DNA of 64,000 nt, taken from contig CM033744.1 in assembly GCA_019671005.1 (NCBI GenBank), positions 16,298,128 to 16,362,127 on the forward strand, written 5' to 3'. The notes beneath the pieces are model-generated. The model did no database searches, was not told the DNA's origin, and saw nothing but the letters and a program-made list of their open reading frames with translations. Numbering within the stretch: the first letter of the stretch is position 1; each line of letters opens with the position of its first letter. The DNA comes from Hibiscus mutabilis. Taxonomy: Eukaryota; Streptophyta; Magnoliopsida; Malvales; Malvaceae. This document shows, piece by piece, positions 47,546 through 59,500 of this stretch. A program made the position numbers and the translations under genes.

Positions 47546-48291
47546 AACTGGATAATTCTGGATAAATGCAATGTTATCCGCAACATTATCTAGATCGCAA
47601 CAGATAAAGCCTAGATTCAAATTTCAAATGTCTGATCAGATAAGGATCATATCTCCAGGGAATTCAAACGCATTCAAATCCTCCTCATCAACAACAAAGC
47701 TGATCGTATCATCCTCTTTAAATAGAAGATCAAATCACAGCTTTGGGTGTGGAATTTTTGGGAAATCAGATTCTAGAGAGAAGGCTGATCGCACACTTTA
47801 TCTCTTTCATTTTTACTTTATGCGATCCATGTCTGGGATTATTTTTATTGAATTTCCTTTTTCCCCAGCCATGAACTAATTTAAATTGGCTGGGGTTATT
47901 TTGGGTTTGTGGTTGTGATAAATGTTTGGATGGTGTAGGTTTTTTTATTGCAATTTACATTCAAAGTTTGTTCATTCTTGGTTCTTATTTTTGATTTCGA
48001 GTGACTTGGGAGAGGATCTCGAGAGTGATCTATTTATATATACTCGGGAGAGTTAGATTCAAGAAACGAATGAACATGATCTTCATTCAACAAATCGTCG
48101 ATGAAGGTTAATCCACTTTAGGAATAAGGATTGGATTTCAACGGCTAAGAAGAGCGTAGATCGGTTGTTGTTCATCCAAGGTTAACGCAGGGATGTATCA
48201 CCAAGGCATGCACAACTAACTAGTTCTTCAACTATGGATAACAAGAAGACATTGAAGAACGCTTCACCGAGCTTTGAAGGAAGAAACCCAG

Positions 48292-48400
48292 TTTCCACGG
48301 TATTAAAACCAGTTCCAGTTGCCACGACATAAATTGTGACCTAGTTTCCATGGTAATTCAGCCGGTCTTAGTTGCCACAGCAATTGAGTTGCCTCAGCAA
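48292..48400 (+). repeat. Palindrome cluster 2 in element E LTR
   Basis: Five related words at 48292 (TTTCCACGGTAT), 48319 (TTGCCACGACAT), 48345 (TTTCCATGGTAA), 48372 (TTGCCACAGCAA) and 48389 (TTGCCTCAGCAA), spaced about 17-27 bases. Confidence 0.8.
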
Positions 48401-48660
48401 TCTAAACAACCATTGCACCACTACTCACGATAACCCGGCCTACTCTCTTATTTGATTACTTTCTTCAATTATTTTACCTGTTTACTTATTTTACTTTTTA
48501 CTTCCAATACCTATCATCACTATTCATTTATCTTTTCAGTGCTATAAGTTAAAAATTAGAGTTTCACCAATCCTTGTGGAGACGATATCTTACTATACTA
48601 TAACTTGCGACGTGTATACTTGCAACAATTGTGAAGCACCCAAAACACGCAACAAGTTTT

Positions 48661-48680
48661 TGGCCCGTTACTGGGGATTG
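48661..48680 (+). other. Element E primer binding site (tRNA-Asp type)
   Basis: TGGCCCGTTACTGGGGATTG, a diverged form of the Athila site TGGCGCCGTTGCCGGGGAT, six bases inside the LTR end. Confidence 0.8.
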
Positions 48681-48780
48681 CAATAGCGACTTTGTTTTTT
48701 ATTTTCTTTCACCTTTGTTCATTATTTATTTTTTTGTGTTCGGTTTCAAGAGGCTAATAACATTGGTTTTGCATTGGTGT

Positions 48781-50163
48781 ATGATCAGGGCAAGACCGAC
48801 AGCATCAGATTATCCATTTGAACCAAAGATCGTACGCGTTCTCCATAGATGTAGAAGAGAGTTGAAAGCAAAAATGGCAAATCCACCTAATGATCCAATT
48901 GGCAACCTGAATGCCAATGGCAATCATAATGCTGCAGCAGGAAATGTAGCGAATCTACGAGACCAATTTGTTTTCATACGAAATAGACCCATCCGAGACT
49001 ACTTAGAGCAGGATCTTGACGGTCTCACTCCAGGAGTTGTCACACCTAAGATCCAAGCCACTCACTTCGAATTGAAGCCTGTGATGTTTAATATGATCAA
49101 CACAGTTGGTCAGTTTGGCGGATCAGCGACTGAGGATGCCAAACAACATCTCAAATCGTTCCTGGAAATTTTTTATTCGTTCAAGCAACAAGGTGTCCCT
49201 GAAGACGTCCTAAGGCTAAAATTATTTCCCTATTCACTGAGGGATAGGACGAAATCATGGTTAAATACTATCCTATCCGGATCTTTAGACTCTTGGACAG
49301 ATCTATGTCGGAGTTTCCTTTCTAGATTTAGTTTTACAAACATGACTGATAAACTGCGTAATGACATTACTTCTTTTCGTCAAGCAGATGATGAGTCCAT
49401 ATACGAGGCGTGAGAGCGTTATAAAGAGCTTTTACATAAATATCCCATGCACGAATTCAGAGATTGGACACAAGTGACAATGTCTTACAAATTAGTCAAC
49501 GCACCGACAAGGATGATGTTAGATGCCTCGGCAAATGGTACGCTTCTAGACAAATCAGCAGAGGAAGCTTGGGAGATTTTAGACAGACTTGCCAAAAATG
49601 ATTATTAGTTCCCAACCACTAGAAGGGGAATTGTCAGGCGAAATGCCTCGGGAATTGAGCTAGAATAGTTAGATACTATTTTAGCACAGTTATCTACATT
49701 AACCAATTTGGTTAAGAATATGCAGAGACCCATCAACACGCAGGAGGTCAAGGTAATAGGTCCACTTTGTGATTTATGTAATGCTGACCATGATTCTTCT
49801 GAGTGTATGCAGAACCCAGAGTCTAGTTTATATGTTGGGAATTATATCCGGAACAACAATGCATATTCCAACACGTATAATCTGGCCTGGAAAAAGCATC
49901 CAAATTTTTCATGGAGTAACCAGAACAACTCTAATAATCAGCAAGACCAGAATATGGAAGCATTAGGATTCCAGCAGAACATGCCACGACAAAAGTCACA
50001 ACAACAGTCAATATCAACTAGGTCTTTGGAAAACTCTTTAAATGCTCTCATGTTTAAAACTGAATCTTATATGGCTGAGACTAGAAATTTTATGAGAAAG
50101 ACTAAAGCTTTTATTAACAGAACTGAGATGCAAATACAGATGCAGAGTCAGGGGCAGCTTTGA
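48781..50163 (+). pseudogene. Element E Gag (Athila type)
   Basis: Start chosen at ATG 48781 (MIRARPTASDYPFEPKIVRV), the first after the primer site; upstream residues in this frame belong to the leader. Capsid: FELKPVMFNMINTVGQFGGS, EDAKQHLKSFLEIF, LKLFPYSLRDRTKSWLN, SWTDLCRSFLSRF, DITSFRQADDESIYE. Three in-frame stops (near 49412, 49606 and 49666) interrupt it, yet the frame holds to 50163. Zinc knuckle CDLCNADHDSSEC near 49770-49810 has spacing CX2CX3HX4C, one residue short of the usual. RMMLDASANGTLLDKSAEEA and NNNAYSNTYNLAWKKHPNFS are shared with element A. Confidence 0.85.
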
Positions 50164-51250
50164 TAGCATTGGAGATGCAAGTCGGGCAATTTGCTCAGAT
50201 TATAAATACAATGCCACATGGAGGTTTGCCCAGTGACACTGAGATTGTACGAGGAACGGGCCATGAACAATGTAAAGTGATAACTACCCGAAATGGATCA
50301 AAAGCAAATAAGGGATCCACCCAATCAAAGGATAATAAGCCTGTCCAGAATGATGTATCCAGCAACAATATCTTGGAAATCATTGATGATGAGCCTTCAG
50401 CAGTTGCCACAGCAAGTCCATCCAAGAATTCTAAATCAGATGGGAAGGGAGAAGAATAAGAGATTAGAATTCCACCACCGTTCACACAAAGGCTGAAGAG
50501 GTAGAAACACGAATACTGGTTCAAGAAATTTCTTGACATCCTGAAGTAAGTCCACATCAACTTGCCACTGGTTGAAGCAATAGAACAAATTCCAAACTAT
50601 GCTAAGTTCCTCAAAGGCGTCGTTTCTAAGCGAACTAGGCTTGGAGAGTTTGAGACAGTTGCTATAACGGAGGGGTGTATGGCAATGTTGCACAACCATC
50701 TACCACCTAAATTAAAAGATCCTGGTAGTTTTACATACCTTGTACAATCGGCAATCACTATGTTGGAAAGGCATTATGCGATCTTGGAGCCAGCATAAAC
50801 CTTATGCCAAAATCTATTTTTCAAAGATTGGGCATAAGGAAGGAGAGACCCACTACAGTCATGCTACAGCTTGCGGATAGAACTTTTGTGCATCCAGAGG
50901 GAAAAATTGAAGACATCTTGGTAAGGGTGGATAAGTTTATTTTTTCTGTTGACCTTATTGTTTTGGATTGTGAAGCAGATGAGTCTGCGCCTATTATTCT
51001 TGGAAGACCGTTCTTAGCAACGGGACAGACATTGATTGATGTCGAACGAGGAGAGCTCACCATGAGGTTGAATGACCAACAAGTCAAGCTCAATGTTTTC
51101 AAAACCTTGAAGCATGCTGATGATCCAAAAGAGTGCCAAGTCATCCAGGCCACCATAGAATTTAACTTTGACATAGAACAATATTGCCACGGCAATTTGC
51201 TTGTCGAGACGGGAAAGCCCGTAGAATAGGACATTGAGGCACAACAGGAA
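50164..51250 (+). pseudogene. Element E linker and aspartic protease
   Basis: Linker: ALEMQVGQFAQIINTMPHG, GLPSDTEIVRGTG, then after a stop PLVEAIEQIPNYAKFLKGVV and AMLHNHLPPKLKDPGSFT. A one-base frameshift near 50740 moves the reading to PCTIGNHYVGKALCDLGASI, NLMPKSIFQRLGI: the Athila-type protease box (CDLGAS, catalytic Asp present). The sequence continues ESAPIILGRPFLATGQTLID, LTMRLNDQQVKLNVFKTLKH and ADDPKECQ to a stop at about 51227. It would cut the Gag-Pol polyprotein. Confidence 0.8.
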
Positions 51251-52950
51251 GTGAAATGGATGGTAAGTCGACCAGGTAAAAGCTTTGAATCTCTTAATTA
51301 TTCAAGTAAGGAATGTAAACCTGAGAAACCTTCCATTGAACAGCCCCCCATTTTAGAGTTAAAACCATTACTAGGGAAATTGAAATATGTTTATTTGGGA
51401 ACCAATAAAACTTTGCCCGTAATTATTTCTTCTAAGTTGCAGCCTGAACATGAAGAAAGGTTGGTTTCCATGTTGGCGCTGCACAAAAAGGCAATAGGTT
51501 AGTCAATTACAGACCTGAAAGGAATCAGTCTGGCAGTATGTATGAACAAGATCTTGCTAAAAGGTGACCATAAAAACTCTATCGAGGCACAAAGGTGGCT
51601 TAACCCTGCCATGAAGGAAGTAGTGATGAAAGAGATCATCAAATGGCTCGATGCCGGTATCATATATCCTATCTCCGATAGTGCATGGGTAAGTCTGGTA
51701 CAATGTGTACCGAAAAAAGGAGGTATAACGGTGGTAAGTAATGAAAACAATGAACTCATTCCAGCTAGAACCATCACTAGTTGGAGGGTTTGCTTGGATT
51801 ACCGCAAGTTAAATAAAGCTACTAGGAAAGATCATTTTCCTTTACCATTTATCGACCAAATACTTGACCGTCTTGCAAGTAAATCATTTTGTTGTTTTCT
51901 TGATGGATACTCAGGGTATAACCAAATTTTCATAGCACCGGAAGATCAGGAAAAGACTACTTTCACATGCCTGTATGGTACATATGCATTTCGACGGATG
52001 CCGTTCAAACTATGTAATGCCCCAATGACATTCCAGCGATGTATGATGACGATATTTTCTGAAATGGTGGAGGATTTCCTCGAAATCTTCATGGACAACT
52101 TTTTAGTACTCGGAGATAGCTTTGATAGTTGCCTTGGCAATTTAGAGAAGGTGTTGGCACGCTGTGAAGAAACTGACCTAGTGTTAAACTGGGAGAAGTG
52201 CTACTTTATGGTGGACGAAGGTATAGTGCTGGGCACAAGATCTCATCAAAAGGAATCGAGGTAGACAAGGCCAAAGTGAACGTAATTGAGAGATTGTCGC
52301 CACCGAATTCAGTCAAAGGGATTCGAAGCTTTCTCGAACATGCAGGTTTTTACATAAGGTTTATTCATAATTTTTCTTTGATTTCTAAACCCTTGTGTAA
52401 TTTGCTTGAACATGACAAGGCTTTTACTTTTGATGAATCTTGTGCCAAGGCATTTGAAATCCTTAAGAAGCAACTAGCCACGACACCTATTGTTATTCCC
52501 CCTTATTGAACCTTACCTTTCGAACTCATGTGTGATGCAAGCGATTACGTTGTAGGAGTTGTTCTCGGACAACGGAGAGGTAAGATTTTCCATGTGGTAT
52601 ATTACGCTAGTAAAACCCTTAGTGGTGCTCAAATGAATTACACCACGACGGAAAAAGAACTACTAGCTGTAGTTTTCGTATTTGACAAATTTTGTTCCTA
52701 CTTGATTGGCACAAAGGTAATTGTCCACACTGACCATTCGGCAATTAAGTATTTGATTGCTAAAAAAGATGGCAAACCTCGTTTAATTCGTTGGATGCTA
52801 CTTTTACAAGAATTTGACAATGAAATTAAGGACAGAAAAGGAAGGAGAACTAGGTTGCTGATCATTTATCAAGGCTGGACGAGGGAGATACAGACAATAA
52901 CTCCTTGGAAATCCATGATGCATTCCCAGATGAGCAGTTGTTAATTGCCA
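51251..52950 (+). pseudogene. Element E reverse transcriptase and RNase H
   Basis: Linker KPSIEQPPILELKPLL, HKKAIG, stop, SITDLKG. RT: EAQRWLNPAMKEVVMKEIIK, SWRVCLDYRKLNKATRKDHF, FCCFLDGYSGYNQIFIAPED, FRRMPFKLCNAPMTFQRCM, then EIFMDNFLV where the catalytic DD is DN. After a frame change: GIEVDKAKVNVIERL, IRSFLEHAGFYIRFI. RNase H: ELMCDASDYVVGVVLGQ, YYASKTLSGAQMNYTTTEKE, VIVHTDHSAIKYLIAKKDG. The final ADHLSR Asp is lost to a frameshift after IKDRKG. Together these copy RNA and degrade the template; the DD-to-DN change alone should inactivate RT. Confidence 0.85.
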
Positions 52951-53670
52951 CGGCAACACCCTGGTATGCAGATATAGTAAATTTTTTGGTTAGTGGTATT
53001 TTACCTTATGACCTTACTCACCAAGGAAAAAAGTGGTTCCGACATGATGCTAAGCATTATTAATGGAACGAGCCTCTGTTGTTTAAATAATGTGCAGATC
53101 AGGTCATACGACAACGTGTCCCTGAGGAGGAACAACAAAATATGCTTCGACAATGCCATTTTTCATTCTACGGAGGCTATTTTGGAGGAACTCGCACAGC
53201 AGCCAAGGTTCTATAGTCTAGTTTTTACTGGCCGACTCTTTACAAAGATGCCCATAATTTCTACAAAGGACATGATCGTTGTCAATGAACGGGAAACATA
53301 TCAAGGCAACATGAGATGCCATTGCAGAATAGCCTTGAGGTCGAATTGTTTAATGTATGAGGCATCGATTTTTTGGGGCATTTCCCATCATCGTTCGACA
53401 ACCTCTATATCTTACTTACCGTGGACTATGCGTCCAAATGGGTAGAGGTAGTTGTAATTCCCAAGAATGATTCAAAGACGATGCAACGGTTCCTGTAGAA
53501 GAATATCTTTACACAGTTTGGGACACCAAGGGCAATTATTAGCGATGAGAGCACACATTTTGAGAATAAACTGATTGCCAAGACATTGGAGCGTCTTGGA
53601 GTGACACATAAAATTGCCACGGCATACCACCCACAGACTAACGGGCAAGCCGAAATTTTCAACCGTGAAT
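52951..53670 (+). pseudogene. Element E integrase (cut by element F)
   Basis: In broken frames: ATPWYADIVNFLVSG, WNEPLLFK, RQCHFSFYGGYFGGTRTAAK, FYWPTLYKDAHNFYKGHDRC (zinc finger with one Cys now His), ELFNV stop GIDFLGHF (first Asp), LTVDYASKWVEVVVIP, FGTPRAIISDESTHFENK (second Asp), ATAYHPQTNGQAEIFNREL (Glu). Element F begins at the next codon. The Athila order is clear; at least four stops are present. Confidence 0.8.
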
Positions 53671-56600
53671 TGTAACCCCCTCGACCCGGCCAAGTCGCCA
53701 AACCGACTCGAGCGAGCTACATTAGGCTTACCGAAGTAAACTGTAAAGAGATCAACCTGAAAATTGACCTCATTTTTTCCTTATTTAAATGCAAATTAAT
53801 TAACCTACTTGTACATACAGAGCTCTTGGGAAAACCTAGCTTAATCGGACATCAAAAAGACATCCAATTGTTTAAAGCTTGGAATTATGGACCAAAATGC
53901 AAATTCTAAAAATTTCTCGGACTTAACCCAGTTTTAAGTTACCAACCTTTAATTAGACAGGTTTCATGCTTACACGTCAAAAATTAGCTCCAAACAATCA
54001 ACCAAACTCATTCAATCACATCTGTAACATTTAGGGACCAAAACGCAAGAACACAGAACTTCATTTCCATGACATTAACCAAATTAACTGACACTCGTAT
54101 CAATACGCTACCTATCGTATCGATACGGTGCTCAGAACCAATGCTCATTGTTTCGATACACCTAGCACCGTACCGGTACGCTTAACTGAAAATAATGGCC
54201 AGGTTAAAAATCTCTTTACAATCGTGCCGATACGGGTTTAATGGTGTTTCGGTACGCGGGTCTAACCCCAAAAAGTAAATTCTAGTGTTGATGAGCCGTA
54301 CCGGTACACCCATTTCTGTACCAAAATGCCAAGCCTATTTATGCCAGTCGTACCAATACGATCCCTTACTCCTTGCTGCCTGCAAAGCCCTCAATTCTCT
54401 GCATTAATGAACAGTAAGAGCGTAAGCACACAAGGCTTAGTGAGGAGCGCTCACAAACAAAACACCATTAATGCATTTAAAACCATCTCTCAACATACAT
54501 TGAAACCTATTTCAAACATCCTTTAAAACATTATCATGCCTTTGAAATCATGCACTTAACATCTTAAAACCAGCATATTGACCAAATGCAACATGTATCA
54601 CTAACCAACAGCAAGTCCCATTGCTCAACATCAATTTAAGCTTTCCCATGCATAACTACCATATGCAAAGCTTAAAGAGCAAACATGTATAAATCACATC
54701 ATACATCATAAACCTCTCAATGATACATTAACAATTATATTGGCATTCAAGTGAACATTAAACAAGTCCATTAACAAAAGAGTTCATCAGATATGCGGAT
54801 TCAACAAGTGTTCAACCAACACTTCAAGCCATCTCAACCGGAATAGCGATACAATAACAATTGTGGTACATTACGAACCGGGTACACCTTTCAACCTATG
54901 AGGACACCAACCCCAATCATCGGTTAGATGCTTAATCCACTAATGGGAGTCTACGGTACTGTTTAACCCCTTTACCGTTAGGGCACTTAGATAGAGTCTT
55001 TGGTACACGGATCTAAACCCCTCAACATCCAAGGCGACTTATTATAGTGAACTCAATCCTATGGCCGACCAACTATACCCGATAATAATTTTAAAACCAC
55101 ATCACTTGCCAATATAATTAACCATTTAACGTTTACCTCACTATTTTTAACAAGCATTAACTAAACCATTTTTTACAAAGCAACAACCATGCTTTAAATC
55201 ACAAGTATAAACCATATACTTACAAGGATCACTTACCATGTGCATCCTTCAGCATTTCATGCTTAACAACAGTATATTAAATACTTTAAATCATGCTTAA
55301 CAGTAGGCAACATGTAAATAAAAACAAGTGCATAAAACCATTTAACACTAGGACGACCAAGAGAGAAAATCCATTTCTACTTACTTCCGAGTTTAAACCA
55401 GTGTATCAAGCTAAGTTGAAACTCCCATAAACCATCTTTAAAACATTCCAATGCTGGAATCCACGTTCTCACTCACCGATACGCGAAGCCTTTATTTGTC
55501 GACGCGAAATCAAGCATCCGAAGCCTCCAATGCTACATCGTTTGCTTCCAAAACAACCTTCCCTATTTAAACCACATAACAACAGAGGATTAATGCATCC
55601 CATGCATTTACAACACTGCAACAACAAATCCTTACGGATTCTTGCATTCACCTCACAAAAACCCAACCACAACAACCGAAAACTTCAACTAATCCTTTCC
55701 AAACACAACCCAACCACAACCTAACAATCGAACACCACTTTTATCACCAATTAACATCTAGAAATAGAATCAAATCAACCTAACACCCTCAACAACCACA
55801 CAACCACCATAATAACTCAAAAACACAAATCTAGCAACCTAAACAATTAGAGATTCAAGAGTTTCAGAATTCCATTGATAAAATCGACTTATCAACATCA
55901 TTAAACATCCAAAATATGTTCAAAAAACAATTCATAACACTGAAAATCAGATTCAATTCAAATCTTTCATCATTTCATCAATTTTACCCAAATAAATCAA
56001 TACAAAAACATAAAATCAAATCATAACCCATAAATCAAGGATCAAATGCTTGGGAATATAAATAAAGAACCATGCAATAGAGGAGATCACGAACCTTACT
56101 CCTATTGTGCGATTTCTCCCTCAATTGACTTATTTAAAGCTAGAAAACACAAGATTTCAATAAGATTTGGGTAAAACAATGATAAAGAAACAATTACAAA
56201 TCAAGAATATAGACCTCTCACCTCTGGAATTTGTTGAAAGCAAATGTGTTTGGCAGAAAAGAAGTGGAGAGAAAAGTTGAGAGAAAAGTTACGTGAAATT
56301 GGTTTAAAAGAAATAACTAACTTTAATATCCAAAACCCCTTTCAATTAGCTTTTTAAAACACATGTTAAAATGGTTTAATTGAAATGATAAATCATCAGA
56401 AAAATCTTGGTAAAATAGATCCTTAAGGATTCCAAGAATTTGACCCTTTTTCGTTTTAGTCACCACTAAAAAAGTTTTCAAAATTTACATTTTGGTCACT
56501 AGCCAAAATGTCACATTTCCAAATTCCATTTTCCAAAATTGATTCCACCAAAAATTGATATATATTAAAAGATGATTTTTAACTAATTTTCCACATTTTT

Positions 56601-56708
56601 ATCTTACCAAAAAATATATGGTCCCGAATTTGACTCGAATCTCTAATCCAGTCTACCAGACCGTATAATAAACCTCAAAACCACTAGGCCCAAAACTGGG
56701 GCGTTACA
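53671..56708 (-). repeat. Element F 3' LTR
   Basis: 3038 bp, plus-strand TGTAACCCCC...GGGGCGTTACA. It lacks about 380 bases present in the other LTR (around 62190-62580) but keeps about 85 bases of palindrome-rich sequence that the other has lost (near 54100-54180). Confidence 0.9.
54096..54360 (-). repeat. Palindrome cluster in element F LTR
   Basis: Six or more 12-bp words of the form CGTAYCRRTACG: 54096 (one mismatch), 54116 (CGTATCGATACG, perfect), 54169 (CGTACCGGTACG, perfect), 54223, 54297 and 54349, plus half-forms near 54150 and 54245. Spacing is irregular (20-75 bases). Confidence 0.85.
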
Positions 56709-56726
56709 ACTCTCCCCCACTTAAGA
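56709..56726 (-). other. Element F polypurine tract
   Basis: Minus strand CTTAAGTGGGGGAGAGT lies directly before the 3' LTR (TGTAACGCC). It is preceded by GAGGACGAAATTT, the standard Del/Tekay run. Confidence 0.85.
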
Positions 56727-56769
56727 AATTTCGTCCTCAAAATTTACCTGGAGGAAACAGATGCGGAAA

Positions 56770-58330
56770 CTGCTCCAGCATCTCCAACTTGCGTTCTCAC
56801 GTGGCCTCCTCAACACCGCGATGCCTCCACAACACCTTCACAAGCTCAACCGTCTTGCCACGCAAAACCTTACTGCTGGTATCAAGAACCTCTACTGGTT
56901 CCTCATCATAGGATAGGTCGGGTCTCAACTCAATATTTTCCACTGGCATAATTTAAGGGATCCGACTGATACCTCTGCAACATCGAAACATGAAACATAT
57001 TATGAATCCTTTCCAACTCAAGAGGTAACCTCAAACGGTAAGCGACAGGACCCATGCGCTCAACAATCTCATATGGTCCAATAAACTTGAGCTAAGCTTC
57101 CCTTTTCGCCCAAAACGCATATCCTTCTTCCAAGGCGACACCTTCAAAAACACTCGGTCACCAACAGCATACTCTATATCCCTACGCCTCAAATCTGCAT
57201 AGGATTTCTGACGGTCTAAAGCCGCTTTCAAGCGCTCACATATCAACTTTATTTTATCATTCAGGCCTTTTAAAACATCAGGCAAGGAAAGATGCTTCTC
57301 CCTAACCTCAGTCAAGCACACGGGCGTACGACACCTCCTTTCATACAACGCCTCAAACGGTGCCATCTGTATGCTAGCCTGATAACTGTTATTATAAGAA
57401 AACTCCACCAATGGCAGTTGCTTCTCCCACTTTCCCTGGAACTCTATAATGTAGCACCTCAACATATCCTCGAGAACCTGAATCACGCGCTCCAACTGAC
57501 CATCCGACTGAGGATGATACGAAGTGCTAAAATTCAGTCTTGTTCCCAGAGCACGGTGCAAGCAAAACCAAAACCTTACCGTGAAACGCGGATCTCTATC
57601 CGAAACTATAGATTTGGGCACCTCATGCAAATGCACGATCTCATAGATGTACAGCTCAGCCAACCGATCCAAAGTATACGTCGTATGCACGGCACAAAAT
57701 GTGCACACTTCGTAAGCCGATCTACAATCACCCAAATAGAATCTTTCTTGGTCGACGTCAAAGGCAACCCAGACACAAAATCTATGGTGATCCTTTCCCA
57801 CTTCCATTCTGGTATTCTCAACGGTAGCAACAACCCGGAAGGAAACTGATGCTCAGCCTTAACCAGCTAACATGCCATCCAACGATAAACAAAATCAGCC
57901 ACATCTTTCTTCAGCCCAACCTAATAGTACTCCTTATTCAACCCATGATACATCTTAGTACTACCAGGATGCATAGCAAAAGGACTAGCATGCGCTTCGG
58001 TCATAATAGTATGCCTCAACTCATTATCTTCAGCCACCACGGTCTGACTTTTGAAACACAACCCTCTATCGTCATTGAAATGAAATTCGTAAGATTTCCA
58101 TCCAAGATATCCTTCACATTTGGCACCAAACTCTTATCATACGATTGCCTCTCCTTGATCAACTACGACAATGACAGTTTCACTTGCAACTCAGCCAACA
58201 AACCACCGTCACTCGTCAGGCTCAAACGAGCAAACATAGCTCTCAACTCTACAACCGCATTCGTAGTCAAAGCATCTGCCACAATGTTGGCTTTTCCCGG
58301 ATGATATTCAATGGTCAACTCATAATCCTT
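56770..58330 (-). pseudogene. Element F integrase with chromodomain
   Basis: Frame 1 (57833-57700): LLPLRIPEWKWERITIDFVS (first Asp), STKKDSIWVIVDRLTKCAHF; a one-base shift near 57690 moves to VHTTYTLDRLAELYI. Then VPKSIVSDRDPRFTVRFWF (second Asp), SYHPQSDGQLERVIQVLEDM (Glu), LPLVEFSYNNSYQAS, APFEALYERRCRTPVCL, ADLRRRDIEYAVGDRVFLK. C-terminal: RLPLELERIHNMFHVSMLQ, and in another frame LSYDEEPVEVLD, VKVLWRHRGVEEAT then TGA for the usual Trp, then ERKLEMLEQFPHLF, which is the chromodomain region. The zinc finger N-terminal to 57840 is decayed. Chromodomains are thought to steer integration to heterochromatin. Confidence 0.8.
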
Positions 58331-59500
58331 AAGCAGCTCAAGCTACTTCTGTTGCCTAAGATTCAACTCCTTCTGAGACATCAAATATTTCAAACTCTTA
58401 TGATCCGTATAAACCACACACTTCTCTCCATAAATGTAATGCCTCCAAATTTTCAAGGCAAACAAAACTGCGGCAAGCTCAAGGTCATGAGTAGGGTAAT
58501 TAAGCTCATGCACCTTCAACTGTCTAGATGCATACGCAACTACCTTACCTCCTTGCATCAACATGCAACCAAGCCCAACATACGATGCATCACTAAAAAC
58601 AATGAACTCCTTTCCCGATTCAGGTTGAACCAAGACTGGAGCTTGTGTCAAATCATTCTTCAACCCTTCGAAAGCTCGTTGTCTATCCTCCGTCCACTCA
58701 AAGTGAACATTTTTCTTCAACAACTTGGTTAAAATAGCCGCCAAACTAAAGAACCGTTCCACAAACCTACGGTAATAACCAGCCAAACAAAGAAAACTCT
58801 GAACTTTTGTCACTGACTTAGGCACCTTCCAACTCATCACAGCCTCAACTTTATGCAGATCAACACGGATTCCCTCGGCCGACACAACATGCGTGAGGAA
58901 AACAACCTCCCTAAGCCAAAACTCACACTTTCTTAACTTGGCATACAACTGATTAGCCAACAACGCCTGAAGCACAATCCGCAAATGTCCATCACGATCC
59001 TCCTCGGTACGAGAGTAGACTAGGATATCATCGATAAACACCACCACAAACTAATACAAAAACTCATAGAACACTCGGTTCATCATGTGCATGAAAGCAG
59101 CCGGAGCGTTGGTCAAACCAAACAGAATCACAAGAAACTCATAATGCTTGTACCTCGTACCAAAAGCTGTCTTGGGTACATCCACATCCTTCACCTTCAA
59201 CTGGTAGTACCCAGACCTCAAATCAATCTTAGAGAACACCGAGGACCCCTGAACTGATCAAACAGATCATCTATCTGTGGCAACAGATATTTGTTCTTAA
59301 TCATCAACTTGTTCAACTGCCTATAATCTATACACATCCGCAACGTACCATCCTTCTTCTTACAAACAACATTGGTACACCCCACAGTGAAATATTTGGT
59401 CTAATAAACCCACGATCAAGCAACTCCTGCAATTGTGTCTTCAACTCCTTCGGGGCCAGGCGATACGGAGCAATAGATACTGGTGTCATATCTACATAAG
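58331..59500 (-). pseudogene. Element F reverse transcriptase and RNase H
   Basis: RT in pieces: near 59470-59330 APKELKTQLQELLDRGFIRP, LFVRRRMVRC (frame lost); 59239 onward FSKIDLRSGYYQLKVKDVDV, KHYEFLVILFGLTNAPAAF, a stop, then MVVFIDDILVYSRTEED (FIDD catalytic box intact), KCEFWLREVVFLTHVVSAEG, FLCLAGYYRRFVERF. RNase H: FIVFSDASYVGLGCML, VAYASRQLKVHELNYPTHDL, ELAAVLFALKIWRHY, CVVYTDHKSLKYLMSQKELN. The last piece ends with LRQQK and a stop at about 58344, which replaces Trp. Confidence 0.85.

Larger units (their letters stand above)
47250..48654 (+). repeat. Element E 5' LTR
   Basis: 1405 bp from TGATGAGTGTGC to ACGCAACA, followed by AGTTTTTGGC, the normal Athila LTR/primer-site junction. 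It contains two clusters of the palindrome TTGCCRYGGCAA, at 47447-47545 and 48292-48400. Confidence 0.8.
47250..53670 (+). mobile_element. Element E: Athila-type Ty3/gypsy, interrupted by F
   Basis: Inserted into D after CTTAT. It has a 5' LTR (47250-48654), a tRNA-Asp-type primer site, gag, protease, RT, RNase H and most of integrase, all on the plus strand, and is cut by element F at 53671 within the NGQAE motif region of integrase. Coding parts keep the full Athila order that element A has lost. A 12-bp palindrome, TTGCCRYGGCAA or close forms, recurs throughout. Confidence 0.85.

Noticed and set aside
47571..47879. 102-residue ORF in the LTR of E
   Set aside because: LTR sequence; no motif, and the palindrome clusters nearby are unrelated to its frame.
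57292..58732. Long plus-strand ORFs of 150-185 residues
   Set aside because: They are antisense shadows of element F integrase and RNase H, which show clear catalytic motifs on the minus strand.
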